Assembly: GCA_013407085.1 (NCBI GenBank)
Contig: JACCGJ010024065.1
Coordinates: 1 to 64,000, forward strand
Length of the DNA: 64,000 nucleotides
Direction of reading: 5' to 3'
Origin: Atriophallophorus winterbourni
Lineage: Eukaryota; Platyhelminthes; Trematoda; Plagiorchiida; Microphallidae
In this document: one piece after another, positions 1 through 11,478 of the stretch
Numbering within the stretch: position 1 is the first letter of the stretch
Layout of the letters: every line of letters begins with the position of its first letter
The notes under the pieces: model-generated
The model's input: only the letters and a program-made list of their open reading frames with translations
Told to the model about the DNA's origin: nothing
Database searches by the model: none
Translations under genes and position numbers: made by a program

Positions 1-345
1 CTCTCGCAGCGCTTGCAACGATAGTCAGAACTCTGTGTATTGCATCAGTTGCACGCCGGCGGTCGTGATCTGTGTTCAGCAGCCAGGAGCTGTATTTGCT
101 CCTCCCCGGCTTGCAGTCGACGATTTACACAATGCTTCCAAAGTGAGCGGTCAAGAGCAAGTTCTTCCCAGCTTGCGGGTCAATGTCAAGAGCTTTCATA
201 TCTCTTTTGCAAACATCTTTGTACCGCAAGTGCGGTCTGCCCAATGGTCGACTTCCTAATTGCAACTCACCGTAGAGTAGATCTTTCGGAATACGACCAT
301 TTTCCATTCTATAGACATGACCAAGCCACCGCAGGCGGCGCTCCT
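1..345 (-). mobile_element. LINE family B, 3' end (truncated by window edge)
   Basis: The reverse strand encodes the end of an RTE-like endonuclease/reverse-transcriptase ORF: WLGHVYRMENGRIPKDLLYG, then ELQLGSRPLGRPHLRYKDVC and KRDMKALDIDP, after which the frame breaks. It is 5'-truncated at about 345, and its 3' end lies outside the window. It is nearly identical in layout to the copy at 49.7-50.8 kb. Confidence 0.8.
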
Positions 346-349
346 ATTC

Positions 350-815
350 TATAGTGTTTTTTATTCTTAGCAATTCAACTCAATATTTATGGTATAAAAT
401 GCATACCGCTTTACAGAAAACCACAGAATAATATGGGAAATACGAATAAGGTAACAAACGAATTCGGGTTTTTGCTGCTTACTGAACAGTTCAAGACCAT
501 GTATATTCATGGTGTCAGGGTGTATATTTTTGATGCATGTTTTATGGACTAAAAAGGCATCAAGATTTTTCATAAACATGTTTTTTGAGTCTACAGCACA
601 CTCGGGTAGATTGTTTCACGTAAAACAAGGCAAAAATGTCGTTTACAATTGAGTTGTAATTTGGGGACACTCCGAGTCAATATTTGAGCCCCTTGGGGGT
701 TTGTGGTATTCAATATGTTGTAAGCTCCAAGGAGACGACAACGTGGATAATCGAATAAGCGGTGTAGTGGCTTAGGGTATGTCCGCGTGTCAATTTCTCC
801 ATACACAATTGTATT
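350..815 (-). mobile_element. CR1-like LINE 3' end, degenerate
   Basis: The reverse strand shows a decayed version of the CR1 C-terminal motif SRLNCRRHFFAVRVCFLWNS (here LQLNCKRHFCLVLRETIYPS), followed by an AT-rich tail at about 360-400. It abuts the B fragment on its left. Confidence 0.6.
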
Positions 816-2285
816 ATGTTATTCCCGATCATGATATATACTGGAATACATTATTGCCATCAGAATTGTCAGAACCAAATGTGCCATAGACTATAGGCGA
901 TATATGCTTCAATTCTGAAATAGTGCAGCACTACCTACGCAGGTTGAATGTCCACAAGTCCCCAGGAGCTGATGGAACCAATTCTGCAATCATAAAGTTA
1001 TGCTACAGTCAATTGTGTGAACCACTCTGTGATTTAATCAATCTTTGATGGAAGGTGTTCTACCAGCTCACTGGAAGAGAGGAATTATGACACTGATTTA
1101 CAAAGGTAGCACTCTTTTTGACCCAGCAAATTACCGCCCCGATAATCTTCTTCTCAAAAGTAATAGAGCGAATCGTGTGCTAAAAGATCATGAGTCATCT
1201 CGAAACCCAAAACTTGTTGTCCAGTGAGTAACATGGATTTCGGAAGTTTCGTTCTTGCTTCACTAATCTAATGGAGACGATGAACGACAGGACAGAGGTA
1301 GTAGATGAGGGTGATTGAGTGCGTGTGTGTTACTTGGACTTATTCAAGGTGTTTGATCGCGTGGACCATTCTATACGCCCAGGCATGCTGTAAGAGGCTA
1401 TTATTAATGAGTGCTTTCTTACCTGGCTAAGAGTCGACTTCATTGATCGTAAGGTAACTGTAGTATTGATGGTGTGATGTTTATGGACAACGAAGCAACT
1501 AGCGATTCCACTGGGTTCGGTACTTGATCAGTTTCTCTTTTGGTGCAGATGATGTGAATCAAGTCAAGAGTGGAATATTTGAGCTCACAAAACAATTTGG
1601 ATACATTGAGTATCTGTTCATAGAGGGAAAAGCTTCCGACAACTGGAGTGGACGACAGAGGAAAATGACCTCGGAGAGATTACCTCAGCAACAGACACAT
1701 ACAAGTTCGTGTGGACAGCCTATTATCAAAGAACATCGATGTCACTAGCGGAGTTCCACAAGGCTCAGTGATTAGATCAATACTGTTTCTAGTCTATATG
1801 AAAGATATACCACTACTACCACAAGCCTGGACACCATGGCTCCAAAAAGACATCTTACTCCTGGATCGCATATACCGGAGAGCTTCTAAGCTTGTCATTG
1901 GTCTCAAAAATATGCCATTCGCCGGGCGACTCAGACGACTGGAAATGAGGACACTTGCACAAAGGAGAATGCGAGATGATCTCATCCTCGCATACAAAAT
2001 ACTCACTACTGTTTCCCACCCCCTGGATATATTATTTCACCTACGAACTTCCAGCAACAGCCGTGGCCATGGTTGCAGGTTGGAAATACCACATTCCAAA
2101 CGGAACTGCCGCAGGTATTTTTATTCGGTACGTGTGTGCTTTGCTTGGAATTCCCTACCTTCCGATTTGGTAAGCTCAAACAGTTTATCTATATTCAAAT
2201 CAAAACTTGACGATTATATGAGAGCTAATCCGAATTTTTCCCCAAACTAAAGCATTGTCCCATTGATTTTGATTTTATTTATACT

Positions 2286-2317
<32 letters not shown>

Positions 2318-2360
2318 TATATATATATATTATAAGATATATAGATATATAGATATATAT

Positions 2361-3470
2361 GCCACCCGTTGGGACCGAACAAGAGTGGCATAGTAGCGAG
2401 AGTGGCATAGTAACGAGGTTTTGCTGAAACGGCTTTATTTTCTCAAGTCCATCATTTGCTCAATCGATCAGTCCAAATCTCTCAGAAATCGTCGGCTGAC
2501 GCATCTTCTTTCGTCGGATCTCGTTCATCTTGTTGTTTAGCCGATCACACGCTTGCATCAGTCTCGTTCAGGTTGAAGACTTCATCTGCAGAGAACTGCC
2601 TGAGTAAGGGCCGGAGAACCTGCTGCTGCCAATCAATAAGGGATGGGGAATCCACCGCTCCAGCTTCGCCCTGCACTGTCTTGAACGTGACGCCATTGTG
2701 CTTCTTGAAGCTGTCTAACCAACTAACCAGCTGTCGCTGAAGTCTGGGATGTACATCAGCTCGGCCAGTTTTATCGCCTTCTCCTTGATCAGATCGCCGC
2801 TGACAGGCAGATTCAGTCCTCTTGCTTGCTTCAGCCACATCAGCACTCCCTCCTCAAACTTCGGGTCGTGAGGCTGCGTCAGCTTCATGCGATTCGATGG
2901 AACTCCAGCTTTGATTGCAGCTTCAATTTCACCCTTCTTGCTGAGAATGCCCTTCACGGTGGTTCTCTTAACTTCGACGCCCCATTTCTTGCTAATCTCC
3001 CTTGCCAACTTGGACTGATTCGGCTCCTTCTTCGCAGCATCGATGATCTCGAACTTCTGCTTCAGCGGAAAGTCGGTTCGCTTGCGTTTTTAAGCTGACA
3101 TTATGGGCTGAATAGTTTGAAAAATAACGATGTCACTGTTGTGGATGTCTGTTTGTGCACGCGCTTTCGTGGGTCTATCTATCGATACTTAAAGCAAGAG
3201 TAGGAAAGAGGCTTGTCGTTGTGTGTGAGGTGATTGGCTTGTTGTAGCTGGCGTCAGGGAGAAACATCGCGTGTTTGACCTTGAAACCGGCTGACTATAT
3301 GCGTAAAATGCGCAAAAATACACTTTTAAATAGTCACAGAATAGTGGCATAGTAACGAGAGTAGGGAGTGGCATAGTAAATTTATTTTGTATTGAATTTT
3401 GTCGGGACCGAGCAAAAGTGGCATAGTAGCGAGAGTGCATAGTAGCGAGGTGGCATAGTACCGAGATTTG
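2361..3470 (-). mobile_element. pogo/Tigger-like DNA transposon, internally deleted
   Basis: Inserted into a (TA)n tract, as expected for a TA-targeting element, within the 3' UTR of a CR1 copy. Both ends carry blocks related to GTGGCATAGTAnCGAG next to GGGACCGA-C-AA: about 2370-2418 on the left and 3343-3465 on the right. The minus strand holds the N-terminal part of a transposase. Total length is about 1.1 kb, roughly half of an autonomous Tigger. Confidence 0.75.
2530..3107 (-). pseudogene. pogo/Tigger-type transposase remnant
   Basis: The minus strand starts MSA, then an in-frame TAA, then KRKRTDFPLKQKFEIIDAAK and ISKKWGVEVKRTTVKGILSK, the paired helix-turn-helix DNA-binding region (CENP-B type) of pogo transposases. 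A frameshift near 2740 separates PVSGDLIKEKAIKLAELMYI from FKKHNGVTFKTVQGEAG and QFSADEVFNLNETDASV. The last run is the position of the first catalytic Asp (usually NADETG); here it reads NLNET, so the Asp is lost. The rest of the DDE domain is absent. It cannot be active. Confidence 0.8.
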
Positions 3471-3472
3471 AG

Positions 3473-3506
<34 letters not shown>

Positions 3507-3763
3507 ACCTATATTTCCACCCTGTGGTTATTGTAAAGTTAATTGCTTTTTCAACCATAAATCTTGAATCTTGAGTCTATACGACCGTTTCTTGTTTCCG
3601 TTTTTATTTTTTCAATGTTCTGTATTTCCAGGACTCCAAAAGCACCACCCTACAGAAAGATGAAATCGAGATGTCTACATTTCGACCGGCCTAACTTGTG
3701 TTACAAAGGTGATTTATTATCACCCACTGCACAAACATAAACATCGTATACTCCACAAAACGC

Positions 3764-4060
3764 TTAAACAGATTTAATCCGTCTTAGCTTACACTGTGTC
3801 CAATCGGAGGGCCTGACATGGAGATCCGATCGGTTGGGCGACCACAACAAACGACTGGTCAGGCAGACAACGCTACTCATGTGTGTCAATCTGGAGAATG
3901 TTTCATGAACGCTTAATTGTGATCGGTCAAACGGTGAACGGTAACCCAGTTCGTAATGCGTGGGACTACAATGGTGATGGTCGGGGGTTCGAGTCCCACC
4001 TGAATTGGTGAGAGCTCCTGTCACTGGCATTACGTCGTGTGGAGAACATACTATAGAGCT
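3764..4060 (+). repeat. candidate tRNA-derived SINE or LINE leader with a pol III B-box-like site
   Basis: Contains GGTTCGAGTCC at 3986-3996, a perfect B-box, in a T-arm-like hairpin (GGGGG / CCCAC). The reverse strand is open for 167 codons (3764-4267) but reads like low-information sequence. No full cloverleaf could be folded, so it is not called a tRNA gene. It lies directly before the next CR1-like copy. Confidence 0.35.
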
Positions 4061-4289
4061 TTGGAGATGGCTCGGAAAAAGGGGAATATATTTTAAGTTG
4101 TTTAATATACCGCACGGAGGCATCGATGAAAGGGTGCACATAGGATGGATACTACATAACGCATCCAAAGTGTTGGTAGATAATAATATTATGGAATAAG
4201 TTATTTTGGTCAACCGACGCGTTGAAACTAAGATATGCTTGTGACCTTCAACCACGGTGGACATCAAAAACCAAACGAAAACGACAAGT

Positions 4290-6030
4290 ACAATGTTGTG
4301 CTCAGAATAATTTCTCCAATTTACAAAGGTGGAAATCGCTCCGATGTTTCCAATTACCGACCCGTTATTCTGTTACCAGTGATTTCAAAATTACTTGAGC
4401 GACTCATTGTTGACGATCTAATGAAACATTTCGAGAATAATCAGTTGCTTCGAGGAACCAGCATGGATTCAGGCGAAATTATTCCTGTTTGTCTAATTTA
4501 CTGGTAGCGCTAGATGATTGCTACGGAAACAAAGACAACAGATCCGTGGTTCGGTCATGTCTGCAGGATGGATCCCAGTTCGCATACGAAGGTATCCATT
4601 CACTGGCGTCCGCAAGGTAAACGAAAAAGGGGACGGCACAAGGAAACTTGGCGCAGAACGTTGGAACGCAAACTACATGCACAAGGATTCACGGTGCAGA
4701 CCGCAACGGAAGCAGCGACAGACCGGAACCACTGGCGTGAAGTTGTCTTCGCCTCATGTGCCACCCGGTACGGAGAGGACTGAGTCTGAGTGAGTCTAGA
4801 TGATTGGACAAAATCGGTAGATAAAGGACAAGTAATACACGCGTGCTACTTAGATATTTCAAAAGCATTCGATCGTGTTGACCATCCCCTACTACTGCAG
4901 AAGCTTGAAAGGCTTGGTATCACTAGAAAGTTGCTGAATTGGCTAAATGACTACCTAGCAAATCGCACTAACCAGGTACTTGTTGATGGTGCATTATCCA
5001 AACCAATTGCAGCAACTAGCGGAGTTCCCCAAGGCTCAGTCCTTGGTCCGATACTCTTTCTGGTTTATGTCAATGAAATACCGGAAATTGTTCGATGTAA
5101 CATTTCGTTATTTGCGGACGACATAGAGATTTTGCGCAGCATTCGTAGTCCAGAAGACTGTCTGCTATTACAAAAGGATCTTGATACGCTTCACAGCTAG
5201 TCGTTGAAGAACAAAATGCTGTTTACCTTCAACAAATGCAGGATCATGAATGTGGGAATCGAGTATATTCACCTATTACATGGTTCGCATGTCCTGAAAA
5301 ATTGCAGTGAAGAAAAAGATTCGGGTGTCTGGATATGCTCCAGTTTAAAAACATCACTTCAAACTAACAGTGACTTTAAAAAAGCAACACGTGTTCTAAA
5401 TTTACTCAAACGTGTATTTGGGAAATTTTCGCCCAAGATATTCCCAAGGATCATGAATACATACTTGAGACCAGTCATGGAATACGGTGTGCAGTCATGG
5501 TCTCCGTGGCTCAAGAGGGATGTGGAACTTATGCAGCGAATCTATCACCGCTCAACGAAACTAGTTCTCAGCATCCGAAACAAACCATATAAAGAAAAGA
5601 TAGCTCAACTGAATCTGTTCGATTTTCCCTATCACGAATCAGAGAGACCTTATCTTCTATACAAAACATTCCATACCCCGACCCATCCCTTACAGGATTT
5701 ATTCACGCGAAGGGATACGAGGAATTATCGGACCCATGAATATGTGCTGGTCGTACACCATTCCCGCCTGAACTGTAGAAGGTATTTTTACTCTGTCCGT
5801 GTCTGTTTTACTTGGAACAGTTTACCTTTAACCGTTGCTCACGCCACTAGCTTGCATGACTTTAAAACAAAATTAGACGACTTTTTATTGCATTATTCGT
5901 TTCCAGAAAACTTATATACTGTTTAATCGATGTTCTTTATTGTTCTATACCTTAAATTTCAATTTTTACCATCCATTGTTGTTGGTCAGCTTGTGCTTTT
6001 TCGACCCTTCAAAACCCTTGGAATTACGAA
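4290..6030 (+). mobile_element. CR1-like LINE copy with nested RTE fragment
   Basis: RT domain in three open pieces. The first (to 4509) has ISPIYKGGNRSDVSNYRPVI and LERLIVDDLMKHFENNQLL. The second (4807-5200) has YLDISKAFDRVDHPLLLQKL, SGVPQGSVLGPILFLVYVNE and FADDIEI, so all palm aspartates are present. The third (5204-5926) is the thumb and C-terminus, ending in LNCRRYFYSVRVCFTWNSLP. A stop at 5198-5200 separates the last two. If the insert at 4521-4795 plus one 11-bp duplicate is removed, the reading CLSNLLVALDDWTKSVDKGQ is restored. The 3' end is near 6030, in a TTGGAATTACG-like tail. Confidence 0.85.
4521..4795 (+). mobile_element. RTE-like LINE 3' fragment (family R) nested in CR1
   Basis: 275 bp encoding the last part of an RTE-type ORF: WFGHVCRMDPSSHTKVSIHW, then RPQGKRKRGRHKETWRRTLE and ATDRNHWREVVFAS, ending in TGA and a TGAGTC-type tail. 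It is flanked by the perfect 11-bp duplication CTAGATGATTG (4510-4520 and 4796-4806). It is 5'-truncated. Confidence 0.88.
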
Positions 6031-6164
6031 TTACGTTAATGGCGTCAATTCACTCAATTATTTCCGGTTAATAACTAGATTATCGTTACTGAAGTACGTT
6101 TAATATATATGACAATACTATTTTTTAATGTACCTTTCACACTAGAGATGTAATAGCACTTGAC

Positions 6165-6428
6165 ATTGACTCCATGGACACTTGACATTGAAGCGAAGGA
6201 CGTGATTATAACCGCTTACTTTCGAGGGATTGTGTCAGCACCATGTTTGGGGAGAGCAGATACTACTCGCGGCTACTGATATATGCCAAGCAGACAGCGT
6301 GAAAAGACACTGATCAATCGAGTACTGTTGGACTGTTTAGTCACTCGAAAAGTAGTGGAGCACGTAATTGTCATGTGTTTCTGATGTACATCTACGGTCG
6401 ACATCGAATAAACGGAGCCAGCGAAAAC
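6165..6428 (+). mobile_element. LINE family B, degenerate 3' end
   Basis: Matches the 3' end of other B copies in order: the GACATTGA..., GAGAGCAGATAC and ctgtttagtcact blocks, then gtacatctacggtcgacatcga and the cggagccagc end. There is no usable reading frame. The 135-codon minus-strand frame here is mostly its shadow. Confidence 0.6.
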
Positions 6429-6429
6429 C

Positions 6430-7365
6430 AAGGGAATCTGGTGCTTGAATGTAGTTATTTGTATGATTATTTTTGATATTTATTTTACATATTAGTAGAG
6501 TGTGGAAATAGATATCGGCATACGTAACCATTGATAGATTGCTACATATCTTATCTGCTGCGCCATGGTGGTTTCGGTCAGGGTAAAATGAACCACGAGG
6601 GTTTTTTGTGAGAGCTTTTGAAACACTCGCCACGGTGACAAAGATGTTATGGAATCCAATTTCACTATGAAAATGTAAACCCAAGTATTCTTGTATTGAA
6701 ACTGTCTGTGTTGCCATCGCTATAGCACTAGCAATAATCACCAACTTATTATTTTTTTAATCTCTTGAAATGAAATACTTAAATCATGTCATGCTGGAAA
6801 ACTGGATTTGAATTAACAGGACTGTGGGTGAAACATTCCTAATCAGAGAATATCTCTCGGATTTTATCATTATAGTTCAAATTTCATCTCTGTTGCCATT
6901 GGTTGCAGAACCATCTTCCCGGGCAAATTGTCCTCTATGAATGCTGGAGCCGCACTTGATGTGCCATCAGCGTGGCGGTCAAAAGTTATTATCACCGCTA
7001 ACTGGTTTCAGTTTCTAGGCCCTTTCGCGATGTACTGACAGTTTGCGAGCAATACAAGAGTACTATGAATAATTAGGTATTACTGTCCCACAATGTATGA
7101 ATCATTTAATTCGTCGGCTACAATATGGGCAGTATAAACCGCTTTGTTAATTGAACCGGATCAATCGCAGAGAACATAAACAAAATTGAGTGGGCGAATA
7201 TCACATGTCATATGTGATATGATGAAATCACTTTATATATTTAACTGCATAAATCAACTCTTTTAATGGTGCTTTAACTAGTTCAATCCTCACGCAAACT
7301 GAACCTGCGGTCTTAAGCGGATGACGACACAAAGAGCCAGAAACAAGTTGTGATGTGTTACTGCA
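6430..7365. other. no gene recognised (6430-7365 and 7918-8503)
   Basis: AT-rich sequence between LINE fragments. Apart from a worn GATGA...GAAAC core near 7318, nothing is recognisable. An open plus frame at 8283-8500 (SSLNVNGKPIMPVIVPQPNW) is too short to judge. Confidence 0.5.
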
Positions 7366-7917
7366 GAGGATATTAATCATACTATACGACAGAGTGACTA
7401 ATGCTGAAGTTCTTTCAAAAGCTGTTCTACAGAGCATGATCATCCTATTACGACAGCGCCGCCTGCGGTGGCTTGGTCGTGTCGACAGAATGGAAAATGG
7501 TCGTATTCCGAAAGATCTACTCTATGGTGAGTTGAAATTAGGAAGTCGAACATTGGTCAGATCGCACTTGCGGTACAAAGATTTTTGCAAAAGCGATATG
7601 AAAGCTCTTGGCATTGACCCCGCGAGTTGGGAATAACTTGCTCTTGACCGCTCACTTTGGAGGCATTGTCTAAAGCGTCGACAGCAAGCTGGGGAGGAGC
7701 AGATAAAGCTCTTGGCTGCTGAACACAGATCACGCCGCCGGCGAGTAACTGACGCCCTACAACAGAGTTCTGACCATTGTTGCAAGCGCTGCGGGAAAGA
7801 TTGTTCCTCCCGAATCGGACTGTTTAGTCATTCAAAAAGCTGTAAAACATGAAAATTCATTCGATTGTGATGTACATCCATGGTCGACATCGACCAAAGG
7901 AGGCCAACAACAATCCG
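7366..7917 (+). mobile_element. LINE family B, 3' end with C-terminal zinc finger
   Basis: The plus strand reads DRVTNAEVLSKAVLQSMIIL, then RWLGRVDRMENGRIPKDLLY and MKALGIDPASWE, and stops at TAA near 7635. The frame then goes on LALDRSLWRHCLKRRQQAGE to CKRCGKDCSSRIGLFSHSKS-C. The finger is C-x2-C-x12-H-x3-C. The end is the family-typical GTCGACATCGACC...AGGCCAACAACA. It is 5'-truncated at about 7366. Confidence 0.82.
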
Positions 7918-8503
7918 CGTATTCTTAAGATACTGAAGTTTTGACGGAGAACCATTCTGTGTTACGTTATCGCCAAACCTTTATTCTGTTTACCAATCCG
8001 ATTTCGTAGTGGCTTCGATATTTAAAGTATCAACGAACATAAGATTTCTATCTGATGAACACAAAAAACAGAATTTGGTTGTGAATGCGCGTGTGTAAGT
8101 GTGAGGAACACAATACAACTCTCATATACATGTATTTTGTGTGCAGAACAGAGAATCACTCAGTTATTTTTTGTATTTCAAATGCAATTTTTGTGGGAAT
8201 GCTAATTAACAATGACTTGTGAGTAAAACTTGGTTCACCACATGGCCTCAGTTACAAGGACCATTGTAATTCACGTACTGCTGTGGTTTCTGACATTTTT
8301 TTATATCACATCACACCATCCAGCTCCTTAAATGTTAACGGCAAACCCATCATGCCAGTAATCGTTCCGCAGCCAAATTGGATGGAAACCGGTGATATCG
8401 GCGGTATGCGCGGAAAGCCTAAATGGAAGATATTAAGCATTTTGAAATTCAAATTTCACTGGCAAACTAATGTGTCATGGCACAATGTTTGCGAACCACT
8501 GGC

Positions 8504-9053
8504 TCCAAAGGTTGTCATAGCCGGGGGTGGCAGTGGGGATAAGCTCCCACTGTTTATAAAATGCTCCCATATGGCATGCGTCTCAAATAGCCTCTGACAA
8601 CCAAGTCCAGCTTCTGGCCTGCACGAGTGGCTATCCGAGCCCGGCGGAACTGCTTCTACCAACAGGAGAAGGGGCGAGGGCGAGTGACTGGCGCCTGAAA
8701 ACCAGTTTGCTTCGGGCAGATGTAGCTCGTTAGCCCGGGAGGGCATTTCATCTAAGGGAAGGAAAACCCTGATTTTAAACCTCCGCTGCCTTGTGGGACA
8801 CCCGATCGCGGGAAAGGCTTCGGGAGAAAACCCTGAGGAAAAACCTGGAACAGAGTCTGGTAGACCACCTCTTTCTGGCAACTCCCTGCTGCCTTGCAGG
8901 TCGCACTTGGTTGTGCAAAGGCTAGAGAAGCTGACTCGAACAAACGCCGAGTGGTGCTGGGGACGCCGCTTTGTACCCAAATTCCCAAGATTCTTCTTTG
9001 AAGCCGACTCATCCTCCAGGAGGAGATAGTCGCACAAAAGTAAAGTAAAAGTA
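8504..9053 (+). mobile_element. 550-bp GC-rich non-coding retroelement with target-site duplication
   Basis: A sharply GC-rich island in AT-rich DNA, flanked by the perfect 10-bp repeat AACCACTGGC (8494-8503 and 9054-9063). It ends with a GTAAA-type simple tail (gtaaagtaaaagtaa). The body has no long ORF that makes sense and contains G-rich blocks such as gggagaaaaccctgaggaaa. The layout (tail, duplication, no coding) is that of a SINE or a short non-autonomous LINE derivative. A second copy was not seen in the window. Confidence 0.75.
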
Positions 9054-9063
9054 AACCACTGGC

Positions 9064-10540
9064 AAACATCCAGCATTGATACCAACAGTCAGAAACTGGT
9101 CTAGAGGAGCAGAAATCATCCAAACCTCACTGTCTCCGTCGAAATAGGCAAGCTGCTTCAAATCTGTAACGAGTGCAATTGGGGAGAACTGTGTAATTTC
9201 AAAATTGCCGCTACTTTTGTTCTTATCGTCATTTCATGAATTCAATACGTACGAATTTTTCGAAAACATTACACCCTATTCAACGTGAATTCCATGAATT
9301 TATTTGTTCCGTGCTATTAAAACATCAGTTATACATACAAAAAATAGCATTAGCCCCGTCAGTAATGTACTTTTACGTATGTGGGCAGCTGTGTCAACTG
9401 ACCTTGACCGTGTTCACTTGTATCAGATTGATGTGGATACACGCTGTGAGGAAAATGGACCACAGATCCTGGTCATTCCAGCGAGATGTGACACACTGTA
9501 GGTGTACTATAGGCTGTTTAGCGGTAAGGTCAAATTAGTGGTGGTGGGTTGACTACTACGTAATCATGTTCGCTGTCCTGACTTTCACCCTTGGTCTGAC
9601 GAAGCTTCTGTGTGAGAAGTGAAACGTTACCCAAAAACTACTCTAACCGATTGCACTCAAATTTCATTGCATCAGTTATACGGTGTTCATACTTTGAACC
9701 GGCGTAAATATCACGTTCTGACGAATTAATTCTTTTTAAAATCACAATCAGCCTCGTTGATGGCGCTAAAAATCCATTGACCTCTAGCTACGTGATTTGA
9801 TGACGTTACAAATATTCGATCAGTAGTTTGATTACTCACTAAATGTCTATATTGTCATCGATGCATAATGAATTTTAATGATCAATGTTCCGGAAAATCG
9901 ATATTCATAGTATAAAATGTGAGGTGCAGTTATTTCAAGATAAGTTCTCAATGTTCTGATTATAAGTTCACTCGGTGGCTTCAGTTAGTTTCACGATAAA
10001 TGGTTGCTAAAATTTTGAGCTGACGTGGCCAAAACTCTCTGTAATTAAAGTCGACTTCTTGGATTGTGGGCTTGACGAAATTTCATCTCTAACTATTTTT
10101 GAATTAATATACTACGTTCAAATGTTTGTCTTTCTCATAGGCTCTAGTCGCTTCTTCTGTACGGGGTTTCTTAGATTTGGCTACTTTATACGCCTCGTGG
10201 TATAAAGACATTAATAGTGGTTTGTCAGAAGATAAAAGCTAGTTTTTGGAAAGATTCCTCCTTAATCAAAGAATTTAATGTATCACCAATATGACCTGTA
10301 ACGCTTGCTTCTCAATACCGGTTTTTTAAAGAGTTCTTTTAACTCCGATTGCATCAAATTTACTTTTGAGTAAACTAAATTACAAAGTAAGCACAACGGT
10401 TTTCGCAGATCTTGAGTTATTTAACTGAGAGTAAAGCCAGAAGCTGACAAAGAAACTGATAAAGTAGTGCAGCACAAACACAATCAGCTACAATGGAGAT
10501 TCATCAGTGACATAATTAGCTCACATCATGTAAGATTCAC
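9064..10540. other. no gene recognised
   Basis: AT-rich, no convincing exon. A block at 9597-9640 (tctgacgaagctt ... gtgaaacgtt) recurs at 26410-26455, so there is a dispersed repeat here. Confidence 0.5.
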
Positions 10541-11478
10541 TATTCATGATTCAAAAGATTTATGGTATAAAAAGCTCGTAGTTGTTAAACACCATAGGAT
10601 ATTCGTACAAGGACAATACATATATACCAAAAAACGAGGCACTAGGAAGCCCGATAGTTTTGTAGTTTGAAGAAAACTTTTATGTATTGTCTCGGAATGG
10701 TGGAAAAAATATTCTTTAAGATAAATGTAGTGAGAAGTTGCTCGATTAAGTTATATAAACGAGATGTAGGATAAAATTACTCAGCATAAATTAATCCAGT
10801 TTGTTCCTGAGAATCCTTTCACTGGATGATTGTACAACGTCTCACGGTAAGGAGTTCCATACGGAACAAACGCGCGCTGAATAGATGAACTGACGGCAAT
10901 TCAGGAGAGTATGTGTAATATCCAATGCCATGGAGTGAATGCGTGTGGTATTGCTCCACCATAGACGAAATAGATGAATCAGACGATGCATCTTTGAGTT
11001 CATTATTTTATAGGTGAGTATTGATCTAATCTAACCAGCCTGCGAGGTAGTGTATCCAAATTAAGATGAACGATTCGAACCTCATAAGCTAGGTCCCAAG
11101 AGCAGCCCACTTGTTTAGTTGCTCTGTGATAAATCCTTTCGAGAATCTTGATGTCTTTTTTCTAGCCATGGTGCCTAATCTTGCACTGTGTAATTCATCT
11201 ATGGGTTACTATTCGTATTTATGATCAGAGTGATGCAGCATCCATAAATACGCCGAAGCATACCTAGCATGTGGCTAGCTCGTTTGTAAACGGCCTTGCA
11301 TTTCATGTATTTTCTTCGAACTTCCATTAATCCGTATGCCGAGGTTTATCTTTTGTACTTTATTGTGTTTTTGCGATCTGAGGATGTATGAGAATGGGAA
11401 AAGTTTCGTATTTTTGCACTTTTTGAAGATGAATGGAAGGTTATTCCGTTGTAAATCTTGAGCGTTGAATCGATCACC
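10541..11478 (-). mobile_element. CR1-like LINE 3' end (degenerate)
   Basis: The tail (catgattcaaaagatttatgg on plus) is at the left. The minus strand at 11275-11511 reads LQRNNLPFIFKKCKNTKLFP and LRSQKHNKVQKINLGIRI, aligning with KLPFNFRKCKMLQVGKPFPF in the better copy at 57.7 kb. A closely similar copy is at 19315-20010. Its 5' end meets a plus-strand CR1 end at about 11479. Confidence 0.7.

Larger units (their letters stand above)
885..3582 (+). mobile_element. CR1-like LINE (family A), broken, with nested DNA transposon
   Basis: RT-domain pieces are spread over several frames: VHKSPGADGT near 960, the segment around ALPAHWKRGIMTLIYKGSTL near 1060, CYLDLFKVFDRVDH near 1330 and a shortened SGVPQGSV near 1750. 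From 1825 a long open stretch runs WTPWLQKDILLLDRIYRRAS through NCRRYFYSVRVCFAWNSLPS to a stop at 2250. The RT palm with FADD is missing between 1800 and 1825, so an internal deletion is likely. The 3' UTR is split by the transposon at 2361-3470 and resumes at 3501, ending with a TCTTGAA-type tail near 3570. Confidence 0.75.

Noticed and set aside
3764..4267. 167-codon open frame on the minus strand
   Set aside because: It lies over a repeat with a pol III-like box, has no recognisable domain and reads like low-information sequence. Treated as a repeat shadow.
6337..6744. 135-codon minus-strand frame
   Set aside because: One end is antisense family B sequence (RLFDVDRRC...). The remainder has no splice context or known motif.
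8456..9085. 209-codon and other open frames over the GC-rich island
   Set aside because: Long frames are expected by chance in GC-rich sequence. Their edges match the non-coding element with its 10-bp duplication, and no domain is visible.
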